A stretch of 64,000 bases of DNA from Bacteroidota bacterium (GTDB lineage Bacteria; Bacteroidota; Bacteroidia; Chitinophagales; Chitinophagaceae). The notes below the pieces were generated by a model. That model was not told where the DNA came from, did no database searches, and worked only from the letters and a program-made list of their open reading frames with translations. Position 1 is the stretch's first letter. Every line of letters begins with the position of its first letter. Where the stretch lies: contig JAUZOE010000001.1 in assembly GCA_030706605.1 (NCBI GenBank), forward strand, positions 272,486-336,485, written 5' to 3'. Positions 25,416 to 34,916 of the stretch are shown here, in pieces. Position numbers and translations under genes: made by a program.

Positions 25416-27911
25416 ATGATGACTGAAAGAACTGAAGTACAAAATTTATTCAATGAAATGAAACAACCCATAACTTCATGGGTTGAAGTTATTTTGCCTT
25501 TAGCGATTCCTAAAACCTATACGTATTCTGTCCCGGGTAACCTGGGTGATAAAATTAAAATTGGCTGCAGAGCTGAAGTGGTTTTTGGTAAAAACAAAAA
25601 ATATGCAGGCATCATTAAATCCGTTAATAATGAAAGACCTTCCTATCAGACAAAGGATATTTTAAATATTATAGATGATGAGCCTGTCATTTATCCCCGG
25701 CAATTACAATTCTGGAAATGGATTAGTAATTATTATATGTGCAGCGAAGGCGAAGTGATGGCAGCCGCTTTACCTACGCACTTAAAATTAAGTAGTGAAG
25801 CTATTTTAATTTTCAATGAAGAATATGGTGAAAATTTTAACGACCTTGATGATGATGAATATTTGCTGGCGGAAGCGTTGCTTATCAAAAAAGAATTAAA
25901 GATTACCGAAGTGCAGGAGGTTGCCAATATCACTCATGTGTATCCCTTAATCAAAAAACTTATTGAAAAAAGAGTTTGTTTTATATGGGAATCGCTCACC
26001 GATAAGTACAAAGAAAAAAAGGAAAATTTTGTATTGCTGAATCCGGAATATGCCTCGGATGAAAAGTTGAGTATGCTAATGGATGATTTTGGAAGAGCCC
26101 CGAAGCAATTGGAATTATTGTTGAGCTTTCTGCATCTTTCAAAAACTACGGGAGAAGTGACACAGCCAGCACTTTTAAAAAAATCAGGAGCCAGCGCTGC
26201 CCAATTAAAAGGATTAGTGGATAAAAATATTCTTTTTATTCAAAAACGAAGTACCGACCGGATTCAATCGCTTCCTAAAAAAATGGAAGTCAATTTTGAA
26301 CTGAATGCTTCACAAAAAAAAGCGCTGAACGAGATTGATATTGCTTTACAGGAAAAAGAAGTTTGCCTTGTACATGGAGTTACAAGTAGTGGCAAAACCC
26401 AATTGTATATTAAACAAATAGAAAAATTTGTAGGGGCAGGAAAACAAGTATTATACCTTCTTCCCGAGATAACACTAACGACACAGATTATACGCAGATT
26501 GCAACTTTACTTCGGCGGAAATATAGCTATCTATCATTCTAAATTTAATAATAATGAAAGAATAGAGATATGGAACAAAATAAAAACCGGTGAATTAAAA
26601 ATTATCATAGGAGCAAGAAGCGCTTTGTTTCTGCCTTTTAAAAACCTGGGACTAATTGTTATTGATGAAGAACATGACTCTTCTTTTAAGCAACAGGACC
26701 CTGCTCCTCGGTATAATGCACGCGATGCAGCAGTTTTTTACGCATCTCTTTTTAAGGCAAAAGTGGTAATGGGTAGCGCTACACCTTCTTTGGAAAGTTA
26801 TTACAATGCACAGAAAAACAAATACGCCTTAGTAACCCTGAATGAGAGATATGGCGGAACGCAAATGCCGGAAATCAAAATCATCGATACTAAAACCGTT
26901 GCCGCTTCTAAAAAAGGGAAAGTGATGATTTCTCCGCAATTAAAAGCAGAAATAGAAACAACATTAAAAAATGACAGGCAGGTCATACTTTTTCAAAACA
27001 GGCGGGGTTATGCTCCATTTTTAATTTGCGGCACCTGTGGTTTTATTCCGCAGTGTGAAAATTGCTCGGTAACATTAACGCTGCACAAATATTCGAATAA
27101 ATTACACTGCCATTACTGCGGCAACACTTACCCAAAGCTAACTACGTGTCCTGCCTGCGGAAGTGTCAACTGGATAGAGAAAAATTTTGGTACAGAAAAA
27201 ATTGAAGAAGAACTGACAGAAGATTTCCCTAACAACCGGATTGCCCGGATGGATGTAGATGCTGTAAAAGGGAAAAATGCACATGATACTTTGATAAAAT
27301 TATTTGAACAGCACCGCATTGATATTTTGGCAGGTACACAAATGGTTGTGAAAGGCCTGGATTTTGAAAAGGTAAGCTTAGTGGGTATCCTTGATGCAGA
27401 TGGATTATTGAGTTTTGCTGATTTCAGGGTGAATGAGAGAGCCTTTCAGTTGATGGAACAAGTTAGTGGAAGAGCAGGCCGAAAATTAGAGAGAGGGTTA
27501 GTACTCATACAGGCATCTAAAATTAATCACCCTGTTTTGTTATTTGTACAACAGCATGATTACCTGAAATTTTACGAGTATGAGATGGCCATGAGAAAAC
27601 AGTTTTTTTATCCGCCATTCAGCCGTTTAATCCGTATTACTTTAAAACATAAACTTAAAGAAACGGTACTAGAAGCCGCGGATATTTTAGCGAATTCATT
27701 GAAAAAAGATTTTGAAAATATAGCAGGACCAGCAGCCCCGATTATCAACCGCGTACGTAATATGTTTTTAATGGAAATATTGATAAAACTACAGCAGGAT
27801 GCTGCACACCTGCAAATACAAAAGAAAGTAATTGCCAATCATATTGATCTTTTAAAATCACAGAAACAATTTAGAAGTATGATCACCATTGCCGATGTTG
27901 ATCCTTTTTAA
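25416..27911 (+). CDS. priA: Primosomal protein N' (PriA helicase)
   Basis: An 831-residue replication-restart helicase. The N-terminal DNA-binding domain begins WVEVILPLAIPKTYTYSVP. The helicase core has GVTSSGKTQ (Walker A, from residue 321), DEEH (from 417), MGSATPS and GTQMVVKGLDF. Eight zinc-binding cysteines occur in four pairs between about 538 and 585 (CGTCG, CENC, CHYC, CPAC). It reloads the replisome at stalled forks. The start may be lower: a promoter box ends five bases before the first ATG, and the next in-frame ATG (MKQPITSW, 42 bases on) fits the conserved N-terminus well. Confidence 0.95.
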   Translation: MMTERTEVQNLFNEMKQPITSWVEVILPLAIPKTYTYSVPGNLGDKIKIGCRAEVVFGKNKKYAGIIKSVNNERPSYQTKDILNIIDDEPVIYPRQLQFWKWISNYYMCSEGEVMAAALPTHLKLSSEAILIFNEEYGENFNDLDDDEYLLAEALLIKKELKITEVQEVANITHVYPLIKKLIEKRVCFIWESLTDKYKEKKENFVLLNPEYASDEKLSMLMDDFGRAPKQLELLLSFLHLSKTTGEVTQPALLKKSGASAAQLKGLVDKNILFIQKRSTDRIQSLPKKMEVNFELNASQKKALNEIDIALQEKEVCLVHGVTSSGKTQLYIKQIEKFVGAGKQVLYLLPEITLTTQIIRRLQLYFGGNIAIYHSKFNNNERIEIWNKIKTGELKIIIGARSALFLPFKNLGLIVIDEEHDSSFKQQDPAPRYNARDAAVFYASLFKAKVVMGSATPSLESYYNAQKNKYALVTLNERYGGTQMPEIKIIDTKTVAASKKGKVMISPQLKAEIETTLKNDRQVILFQNRRGYAPFLICGTCGFIPQCENCSVTLTLHKYSNKLHCHYCGNTYPKLTTCPACGSVNWIEKNFGTEKIEEELTEDFPNNRIARMDVDAVKGKNAHDTLIKLFEQHRIDILAGTQMVVKGLDFEKVSLVGILDADGLLSFADFRVNERAFQLMEQVSGRAGRKLERGLVLIQASKINHPVLLFVQQHDYLKFYEYEMAMRKQFFYPPFSRLIRITLKHKLKETVLEAADILANSLKKDFENIAGPAAPIINRVRNMFLMEILIKLQQDAAHLQIQKKVIANHIDLLKSQKQFRSMITIADVDPF

Positions 27912-28124
27912 TATACAAATAAATTAAAGTCATCAAAATCCAAAACTTCTTACTACAGTTTTTGAGCAACCATGTTTAAAAGTCTTCTCACCAATATCCG
28001 AACAGAAACAAAAGAGTTATCGTTTAATCTTTCTTTCATTAAATTTACCTGCTTATCCGTTTACTTCTAAAACAACGGCTGACAGTTCATTCATAATTTA
28101 ATTTTTTACAGGTAATTTTACATA

Positions 28125-29150
28125 ATGCATGTTCATCAAAATATTTTTCTCAAAGAATACAATACATTCAGAATAGGCGCTTATGCTAAATACTTTGCAC
28201 AATTCAGGTCTGTTGAAGAATTGAAAGTGCTCCTGGAAATTCAAAAAAATACTCCATCAAAATTGATACTTGGCGGCGGAAGTAATATTCTTTTTACTCA
28301 AAATTATGAAGGTATTATTTTAAAAAATGAAATACCCGGAATTGACATTATAGCTGAAGATGAAAATTTTGTCTACATCAAAGCAGGCGCCGGTGTTAAC
28401 TGGCATAATTTTGTACAATATTGTGTCAATCATAATTTTGGAGGATTAGAAAATCTTTCCCTTATTCCTGGGAATGTAGGCGCTACTCCCATGCAAAATA
28501 TAGGAGCTTACGGGGTAGAAATAAAAGATGTTTTTTATGAACTGGAAGCATTTCACCATGAGGAAAAAGTAATTCAAAAATTTACTGCCAATGATTGCGA
28601 ATTTGGTTACCGGGAAAGTATTTTTAAGAAGAATCTAAAAGGGCAGTTTGTAATTTTAAATGTCACATTCAGGCTTAATAAAAAACCAGTTTTCCATATT
28701 TCTTACGGCGCCATTGAAGAAGAGTTGGAAAAAATGCACATAAAAGATTTGAATATTAAAGCTATTTCCAATGCAGTTATTCATATCAGGAAATCAAAAC
28801 TACCAGACCCTGAATTAATTGGTAATGCAGGAAGTTTTTTTAAGAACCCGGTTATTGGTAAACGCCATTTTCAGGAGACCCAACAGATATGTGAATTACA
28901 GAAAATGGATCCCCCATTTTTTAAAATCCATGAAGATCTTTATAAAATACCTGCCGGGTGGCTTATTGAGCAATGCGGGTGGAAAGGTTTTAGAAAAAAA
29001 GATGCCGGTTGTTATGAAAAGCAGGCCCTGGTTTTGGTAAATTATGGCAATGCTACAGGCAAAGATATTTTCAACCTAAGCGAAGAAATCGCCATTTCAG
29101 TAAAAGAAAAATTTGGAATTACCCTTGAAAGAGAAGTGAATATTGTTTAA
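28125..29150 (+). CDS. murB: UDP-N-acetylenolpyruvoylglucosamine reductase
   Basis: A 341-residue type I MurB. The FAD-binding part has LGGGSNILFT and LSLIPGNVGATPMQNIGAYG. The active-site region has CEFGYRESIFK, and NAGSFFKNP carries the catalytic serine. PAGWLIEQCGWKG is near the C-terminus. It reduces the enolpyruvyl group with NADPH to make UDP-MurNAc for peptidoglycan. The gap of 213 bases upstream, after priA, has no recognisable signal. It converges with the broken metallopeptidase gene. Confidence 0.95.
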   Translation: MHVHQNIFLKEYNTFRIGAYAKYFAQFRSVEELKVLLEIQKNTPSKLILGGGSNILFTQNYEGIILKNEIPGIDIIAEDENFVYIKAGAGVNWHNFVQYCVNHNFGGLENLSLIPGNVGATPMQNIGAYGVEIKDVFYELEAFHHEEKVIQKFTANDCEFGYRESIFKKNLKGQFVILNVTFRLNKKPVFHISYGAIEEELEKMHIKDLNIKAISNAVIHIRKSKLPDPELIGNAGSFFKNPVIGKRHFQETQQICELQKMDPPFFKIHEDLYKIPAGWLIEQCGWKGFRKKDAGCYEKQALVLVNYGNATGKDIFNLSEEIAISVKEKFGITLEREVNIV

Positions 29151-29162
29151 GAATATATAGAG

Positions 29163-29930
29163 TCATACAGTGGCAAATTTTGTTTGTAAGCCACCTATTC
29201 GATGAACTGAGAACCCGTTCAAATATTTATTTATTATGAAACTGCTATCTTCTGTTATTATAAATAAATACTGAACCAACATCGCGATGGAAGCGAGTGC
29301 AGCCACTACATAAGTAAGTGCCGCCCATTTCAATGCGTCTTTTGCTTTCTCATGCTCCTACGGCAAAGTTATATGAGAAGAATCAAGCCATTTTAAAGCC
29401 CTTGCAGAAGCATCAAATTCCACAGGCAATGTGATCACAGAAAACAAAGTGGAAACCGCAAAAAGCAGAATACCGATTAAAAGTATAGTAGGATTTCCTC
29501 CACCAAAACTAAACAAACCAAGCCCTATCAAAATTACCCATTGCGCCAGGTTAGTACTAATCTGAACAAGTGGTACCAAATTACTTCTAAGGGTAAGCAT
29601 CGAATATGCTGTAGCATGTTGTACTGCATGTCCACATTCGTGTGCCGCAACAGCAAGGGCAGAAATATTCCTTCCCGAATAAACATCAGAACTCAGGTTA
29701 ACCGTTTTTTTTGCAGGGTCATAATGATCACTTAAAAAGCCCGAAACAGATACTACTTCCACATCAAATATGCCATTATCAGTAAGCATTTTTTCTGCTA
29801 TTTCTTTTCCGCTCAATCCACAGCTATCTGGCGCTTTGGCATATAAAGCAAATTTACTCTTTAGTCTATATTGCACAAGCATTCCAAGCCCCATAAATAA
29901 AAAGGATATAAATAATATTGATATGGGCAT
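29163..29930 (-). pseudogene. YugP-type zinc metallopeptidase interrupted by an in-frame amber codon
   Basis: The first 190 codons encode a membrane metallopeptidase of the YugP/DUF2232-neighbour type. There is an N-terminal helix, the zinc site H97-E-C-G-H101, two membrane helices and LPVEFDASARALKWLDS. A TAG then stops the frame (plus-strand 29358-29360). The same frame continues for 64 more codons with exactly the expected family end: EHEKAKDALKWAALTYVVAALASIA. A CAG-to-TAG change is the simplest cause. The truncated product keeps the HExxH but loses the last conserved membrane helix. A sequencing error or readthrough are alternatives. The family naming is firmer for the HExxH and topology than for any substrate. 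Confidence 0.8.
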
Positions 29931-30092
29931 TATACTGAATTTGATATAATCCTAAAATTAATTAATAATCAATTTATCGAAATAAAATAATTAATAATCA
30001 GCATCAAGTTTTTTGTAAAAATTTTCTTACTAAGATAAAAATCAATAAGGCCAAATAAGGATTTTTCTCAACCCATCTTTAAAATTTTTATC

Positions 30093-30120
30093 ATAAAAAA
30101 AGGGAGAAAATATCTCCCTT
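30093..30120 (-). terminator. Intrinsic terminator after atpA
   Basis: The 8-bp stem AAGGGAGA / TCTCCCTT has a five-base loop. On the minus strand it is followed directly by a T-run. Confidence 0.85.
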
Positions 30121-30141
30121 ATATAAAAATTAAAATTTTTA

Positions 30142-31719
30142 TTATTTGAATTGAGGCATTATTTCATTGGCAAGTTCCACCATTTTCTTAACCCCTTCTT
30201 CCGGCAATGCTCCTTTCTTAAATTCTAAAAGAACATCAGGTAATTTGTTTTCCATTTCCAGTAAAAACTGTTCTTCAAATGCCTGAATATTTTTTACAGG
30301 GACATTACTGATTAATCCATAAGTACCCAAATAAATAATAGCTACCTGCTTTTCAACTGCATAAGGAGTAAACTGGGGCTGTTTCAAAATCTCCACATTC
30401 CTTGCACCTTTATCCAAAACAGATTTTGTGGCAGCATCAAGATCTCCTCCAAATTTAGAGAAAGCTTCCATTTCCCGATATAATGCCTGGTCCAGTTTTA
30501 AGGTACCGGCTACTTTTTTCATTGATTTGATCTGTGCATTTCCCCCCACACGGCTTACCGAGATACCCACATTAATTGCAGGTCGGATACCGGCATTGAA
30601 AAGATTACCTTCTAAAAATATTTGCCCGTCGGTAATAGAAATTACATTAGTAGGAATATATGCTGATACATCACCCGCCTGGGTTTCAATAATCGGCAAA
30701 GCGGTTAATGACCCACCACCTTTTACCAAATGCTTGATATTTTCAGGTAAATCATTCATCTTTTGAGCAATTTCATCTTTGGAAATAATCTTTGCTGCTC
30801 TTTCCAATAAACGACTATGGAGATAAAATACATCACCAGGATAGGCTTCGCGTCCCGGAGGCCTTCTCAACAACAATGATACCTCACGATATGCTACTGC
30901 TTGCTTACTTAAATCATCATAAATGATTAAAGCATGCCTGCCGGTATCACGAAAAAATTCCCCGATAGCTGCACCTGCAAATGGAGCAAAGAACTGAAGC
31001 GGTGCCGGTTCTGAAGCAGAGGCTGCAACAATAGTAGTGTATTCCATAGCCCCATTATCTTCCAAAACTTTCATTACATTGGCAATAGTAGATGCTTTCT
31101 GCCCGATAGCTACATATATGCAATAAACCGGGTTACCGGCTTTATGAAATTCTTTTTGATTAATAATAGTATCAATACAAATAGCACTCTTCCCGGTTTG
31201 ACGATCCCCGATTACTAATTCCCGTTGACCACGACCAATAGGAATCATTGCATCAATGGCTTTAATTCCGGTTTGAAGAGGTTGTTTTACTGGTTCACGA
31301 AAAATTACACCCGGTGCTTTACGTTCCAAAGGCATTTCATAAAGGTCTCCTTTAATAGGACCTTTACCATCAATTGGTTCCCCCAGCGTATTAATTACCC
31401 GGCCGGCCAAACCATCACCTACTTTTATTGAGGCTATTTTCCCGGTACGTTTTACGGTGCTGCCCTCTTTAATATCCCCACTGTCGCCCATAAGTACCAC
31501 ACCTACATTATCTTCTTCAAGATTTAATGCGATAGCTTTTACACCATTTTCAAACTCTACCAATTCGCCGGAACTCACATTGTCTAATCCATATAGGCGG
31601 GCAATACCATCACCTATCTGCAATACAGTTCCGACCTCTTCAAGGTTGGCTGCTATATTGAAATTGCTTAGCTGGCTCCTGAGAATTGCTGAAATCTCAT
31701 CGGGTTTAATGTCAACCAT
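30142..31719 (-). CDS. atpA: F1 ATP synthase subunit alpha
   Basis: A 525-residue full-length alpha subunit. N-terminal [13 protein letters not shown] is followed by the P-loop GDRQTGKS (171-178), then [41 protein letters not shown] and the arginine-finger region SVSRVGG. With beta it forms the nucleotide-binding hexamer of F1. The ATG preceding MVDIK was chosen over an upstream frame extension that runs into the promoter. The gene has its own consensus promoter and terminator, and no other atp gene is adjacent. Unlinked atp genes do occur in this phylum. Confidence 0.97.
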   Translation of the reverse strand: MVDIKPDEISAILRSQLSNFNIAANLEEVGTVLQIGDGIARLYGLDNVSSGELVEFENGVKAIALNLEEDNVGVVLMGDSGDIKEGSTVKRTGKIASIKVGDGLAGRVINTLGEPIDGKGPIKGDLYEMPLERKAPGVIFREPVKQPLQTGIKAIDAMIPIGRGQRELVIGDRQTGKSAICIDTIINQKEFHKAGNPVYCIYVAIGQKASTIANVMKVLEDNGAMEYTTIVAASASEPAPLQFFAPFAGAAIGEFFRDTGRHALIIYDDLSKQAVAYREVSLLLRRPPGREAYPGDVFYLHSRLLERAAKIISKDEIAQKMNDLPENIKHLVKGGGSLTALPIIETQAGDVSAYIPTNVISITDGQIFLEGNLFNAGIRPAINVGISVSRVGGNAQIKSMKKVAGTLKLDQALYREMEAFSKFGGDLDAATKSVLDKGARNVEILKQPQFTPYAVEKQVAIIYLGTYGLISNVPVKNIQAFEEQFLLEMENKLPDVLLEFKKGALPEEGVKKMVELANEIMPQFK

Positions 31720-31743
31720 ATAAAATATTTTTTTTTGAGGCTG

Positions 31744-31774
31744 CAAAGGTATGTAAAGCAAATGCAAAATCAAA
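31744..31774 (-). promoter_or_regulatory. Consensus promoter of atpA
   Basis: On the minus strand, TTTG, 19 bases and TACCTTTG make a full -33/-7 match. The ATG is 24 bases after the -7 box. Confidence 0.7.
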
Positions 31775-32000
31775 AGTAAAGAGGGGCAAAATTGGAAGAT
31801 TCAATACCTTTTCTGGAATAAAGGAAAAATTATAGATTATTTCTATTCAATAACAGATTACAATTCTCATCTTTAAGCAAAGTAACCTATTGAATATCTA
31901 TATATTAAAATATTGTATTGAAAAAAAATCAATTGATTCTAAAGTAAATCCACGCTGACATTTATTATTATGCGCAAAGAAATTATTATCTATAAATCAT

Positions 32001-32315
32001 TTATGCCTGTGCAGTTGGACCACCAAAATTCAAAGGTAATTCTACAGCTTCAATATCTTGTATGGGACCATTAACAGATTCAAATTTTTTCACATTATCT
32101 ATCATCGCTTTCATAAAACGTTTGGCATGAGTTGGGGTAAGAATGATCCTGCTTTTCACTTTGCTCTTAGGTGTCCCAGGCATCACATTTACGAAATCAA
32201 CCACAAATTCAGCATGGCTATGCGTAATAATGGCTAGATTGGCATAAATACCTTCAGAAATTTCTTCTGAAATTTCGATATTAAGTTGGCTGGGTGCTGG
32301 GCTTTGATCTGGCAT
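32001..32315 (-). CDS. DUF3467 family protein
   Basis: A 104-residue soluble protein. LNIEISEEISEGIYANLAIITHSHAEFVVDF, then VNVMPGTPKSKVKSRIILTPTHAKRFMKAM, is the DUF3467 pattern. The family is small, cytoplasmic, widespread in this and related phyla, and without a known function. The ATG giving MPDQS was chosen because the upstream extension overlaps the -7 promoter element. Single gene upstream of atpA, with a 281-base gap between them. Confidence 0.85.
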   Translation of the reverse strand: MPDQSPAPSQLNIEISEEISEGIYANLAIITHSHAEFVVDFVNVMPGTPKSKVKSRIILTPTHAKRFMKAMIDNVKKFESVNGPIQDIEAVELPLNFGGPTAQA

Positions 32316-32325
32316 ATTTTTTTTA

Positions 32326-32333
32326 CAAATATA
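32326..32333 (-). promoter_or_regulatory. -7 element of the DUF3467 gene
   Basis: TATATTTG on the minus strand, 10 bases before the ATG. No good -33 match is seen. Confidence 0.45.
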
Positions 32334-32516
32334 TTTGATTATCATTAAAATGATTCAATAAATGCACTATATATACATAATTTGATTGCACATTCATATA
32401 GACAGGTAAAAACAAGGAAATTCTTTTAAAGCGTTTTATGTATAAAATCTGACTGTTGTTGCTTAAGCTATTGCTTCCTTAAAGCTAAGGAGCAAAATCA
32501 CAAATAGATTTGCGAA

Positions 32517-32554
32517 GAAGAAAGCTGCCTCATTATTATAAGGCAACTTTCTTC
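32517..32554 (-). terminator. Terminator of the SusCD operon
   Basis: A 14-bp stem with one mismatch (GAAGAAAGCTGCCT against AGGCAACTTTCTTC) and a 10-base loop lies 22 bases after the last gene of the operon. Confidence 0.7.
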
Positions 32555-32575
32555 TAATATTAGAATAAAATTAAT

Positions 32576-33433
32576 TTATCTTTTAATTTTGAATACATAA
32601 TTAGTCGCATATAATGCTCCTTGCCCCGGACCAAAATAATTTTCAACAATTAAATCTGTTGCTAATGTTATCGTTTGATTACATACTGAAAAATTACTTA
32701 TTGTCCCGGGAGTGGTACGAACTGAGATTGGCTGACCCGCAGCATAATCAATTCCTAAATTTTGCCTTGGTACAGATACCTGAACATTTGCAGGATCTGT
32801 CCAATCAAAATTAATCGTCACATTTCCTCCTACATCCCATAAATTATTAATCGTCCCTGTACCTGTGGTTGCAGATGTACTTGTTAAATTAGAGATTGTA
32901 ACTGTATAAGGAGCATCATCGGGATCAGTAGTATGCGCATAATCTCCAGACATATCTGATAAAGTCACATCTCCATCAAAACAAGGGCCTCTCAATACCA
33001 ATTGAACGGTATCAAGAAAACTGGCAACCTTAACAGATGGTTCACTGAGAGAAAATGTCAAAGTATCCTTTCTCCCTGAGGTATAAAAAGAATAATTTCC
33101 CTGGACAGAAATACTTGCCAGTGATTGACCAGCCGGAATAGTTACCGTCCCGGCAGGAGTTAAGGTGTATTGGCTGCCTTCTACTGCCCCGGTTTGGGAA
33201 GTTACATTGTAAGTAACCAACCTGTCCTTTGAGGAAACATCAGTTGTACCAATCATAATAGTATATGGCCCGACAGTACTTGTATCCAGAGAATATGCCT
33301 GTGTTGCATCTCCTACAAAGTGTACCGCTGGAGAAGGAGTTATCACTTTATACGGTTTTGTTTTATCGCAACTTCCCGTTAAAATGGCAAGAAGCACTAT
33401 GCCAAGATAAGAAAGAATATTAATCAATTTCAT
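32576..33433 (-). CDS. SusCD-associated surface lipoprotein
   Basis: A 285-residue lipoprotein. The lipobox is LTGSC (cysteine near residue 23), followed by acidic and polar residues. The mature part is all-beta in appearance, with two or more Ig-like modules rich in T, S, V and G (PAVHFVGDATQAYSL, GTVTIPAGQSLASISVQG, CFDGDVTLSDMSGDY). Lipoproteins of this kind often follow susD and bind the same ligand at the cell surface. The gene is 58 bases after susD. No enzyme motif is visible, and ligand unknown. Confidence 0.7.
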   Translation of the reverse strand: MKLINILSYLGIVLLAILTGSCDKTKPYKVITPSPAVHFVGDATQAYSLDTSTVGPYTIMIGTTDVSSKDRLVTYNVTSQTGAVEGSQYTLTPAGTVTIPAGQSLASISVQGNYSFYTSGRKDTLTFSLSEPSVKVASFLDTVQLVLRGPCFDGDVTLSDMSGDYAHTTDPDDAPYTVTISNLTSTSATTGTGTINNLWDVGGNVTINFDWTDPANVQVSVPRQNLGIDYAAGQPISVRTTPGTISNFSVCNQTITLATDLIVENYFGPGQGALYATNYVFKIKR

Positions 33434-33491
33434 AAGTAAATATTTTGTTTTTTATTATTTTCAATATAAAAAAAGTTAAAGGGTTCTTTAA

Positions 33492-34895
33492 TTAATATTG
33501 GGCATTTTGAATCATATTTGGGTTTGCATTCATTTCAGTTCTGGGAATTGGCAATACGAATAAATAACTGGAAGCCGGTAAGGTTTGCCATGCTGCATTA
33601 GCATCGGAAGCCAAACGTTCTACTGGTAAGCCATTTCTTTTCAAATCATAGAAGCGAAAGCCTTCAAAGCATAGCTCTTTAAATCTTTCATTCATAACTG
33701 CATCAATCAGATCAGAAGCAGATGAAAAAGTTTCATCTACATATCCGCTAATACGATTGGACCTTAATTCATTCAGATCTGCAGCGCCTAATGTCAAGTT
33801 AGGAGTAGTACTCCTGGCATAAGCTTCTGCACGAATAAGGTACATTTCAGCTATTCTACATGCTTTCATGTCTACAACTTGCCCGCCTCTGGAAGAAGTA
33901 TAAAATTTGTTAACATAATGATCCCCTGAACCTACTGTTCCAATAAAAGTACTTAACCTGATATCCGAAGGATCATAAGAAGCCACCAACTTATCTGAGG
34001 GGGCTATAAGTATTTGTCCTCCTGAAACGGACCACAATCCGCCAATTGCAGAACTTGTAGCATATCTTATCCTGAACAAAGTTTCATCGGAATTATCATC
34101 AGTCCAGATATCCTGAAAGTCAATTCCGGAAACCAAAGGTTTTACCCCGGAATTAATTACCTCAGAGCTATAGGTTATCGCGGAAGTATAATCTCTTTTA
34201 TACAATGCTATCCGCGCCTGGTAAGCAGCAATATTAATTTTATTCATTACTGTATCCGAAAAATTACCAACTGTTACGGTGGGTAGCAATCCTTTTGCTG
34301 TAGCCAAATCAGTTTCAATTTGTGTCATCACTTCCCCTACAGTATTTCTTGCAGGTTTACCCAAAGGGTCCGATTTTAATAAGATAGGAATGCCCAGTGG
34401 ATCATTGGCATCATAAACTTTTGAATAATTCTCAAGCAAATCAAAATTGGCAATAGCACGAAGCGCTAATAATTGACCTTTCAATATATTTCTCCTGGGT
34501 TCTTCAGAAGGAGAAGCCGTTACCGTTGCTACAAAAGGCAACACCCTGTTTACCTGGTCTATCAGTGCATAGTAATCGCCCCATGCAGCTACTACGTCAG
34601 CACCAGTAGTAGCATCAGAGCTAAATTGATATCTATAAGTTAAAGCACCAAAATTGTTATTATCTATCCCTAATTTGGCTTCGTCAGATAGTAAAGCGCT
34701 TACATACATATCATTGGCATAAGCCCCATATCTGCCATAAGCAGCATTAGTACCTAATTGTACATCATTTAATGTCAAAAATGCATTCGCTTCACTAAAT
34801 GAATCAGTAGGTTGTAAATCCAATTGTTTCTTACAACTTATTGCTAAAAATGTAATAGCTATAAAAAGAAACTTAAAGATTTTATTATATTTCAT
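33492..34895 (-). CDS. SusD/RagB family nutrient-binding lipoprotein
   Basis: A 467-residue lipoprotein with lipobox LAISC (cysteine near residue 21) and N-terminal LQPTDSFSEANAFLTLND, a common SusD opening. TPR-like helices follow, and the C-terminal SusD region contains DLNELRSNR, ERFKELCFEGFRFYDLKRNG and FVLPIPRTEMNANPNM. It forms the lid on the SusC pore in the outer membrane and captures substrate. It is 21 bases downstream of susC. Substrate cannot be predicted, and there are no carbohydrate-active enzymes in the window. Confidence 0.93.
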   Translation of the reverse strand: MKYNKIFKFLFIAITFLAISCKKQLDLQPTDSFSEANAFLTLNDVQLGTNAAYGRYGAYANDMYVSALLSDEAKLGIDNNNFGALTYRYQFSSDATTGADVVAAWGDYYALIDQVNRVLPFVATVTASPSEEPRRNILKGQLLALRAIANFDLLENYSKVYDANDPLGIPILLKSDPLGKPARNTVGEVMTQIETDLATAKGLLPTVTVGNFSDTVMNKINIAAYQARIALYKRDYTSAITYSSEVINSGVKPLVSGIDFQDIWTDDNSDETLFRIRYATSSAIGGLWSVSGGQILIAPSDKLVASYDPSDIRLSTFIGTVGSGDHYVNKFYTSSRGGQVVDMKACRIAEMYLIRAEAYARSTTPNLTLGAADLNELRSNRISGYVDETFSSASDLIDAVMNERFKELCFEGFRFYDLKRNGLPVERLASDANAAWQTLPASSYLFVLPIPRTEMNANPNMIQNAQY

Positions 34896-34916
34896 ATTAA
34901 TTCTTTTTATTTTTTT

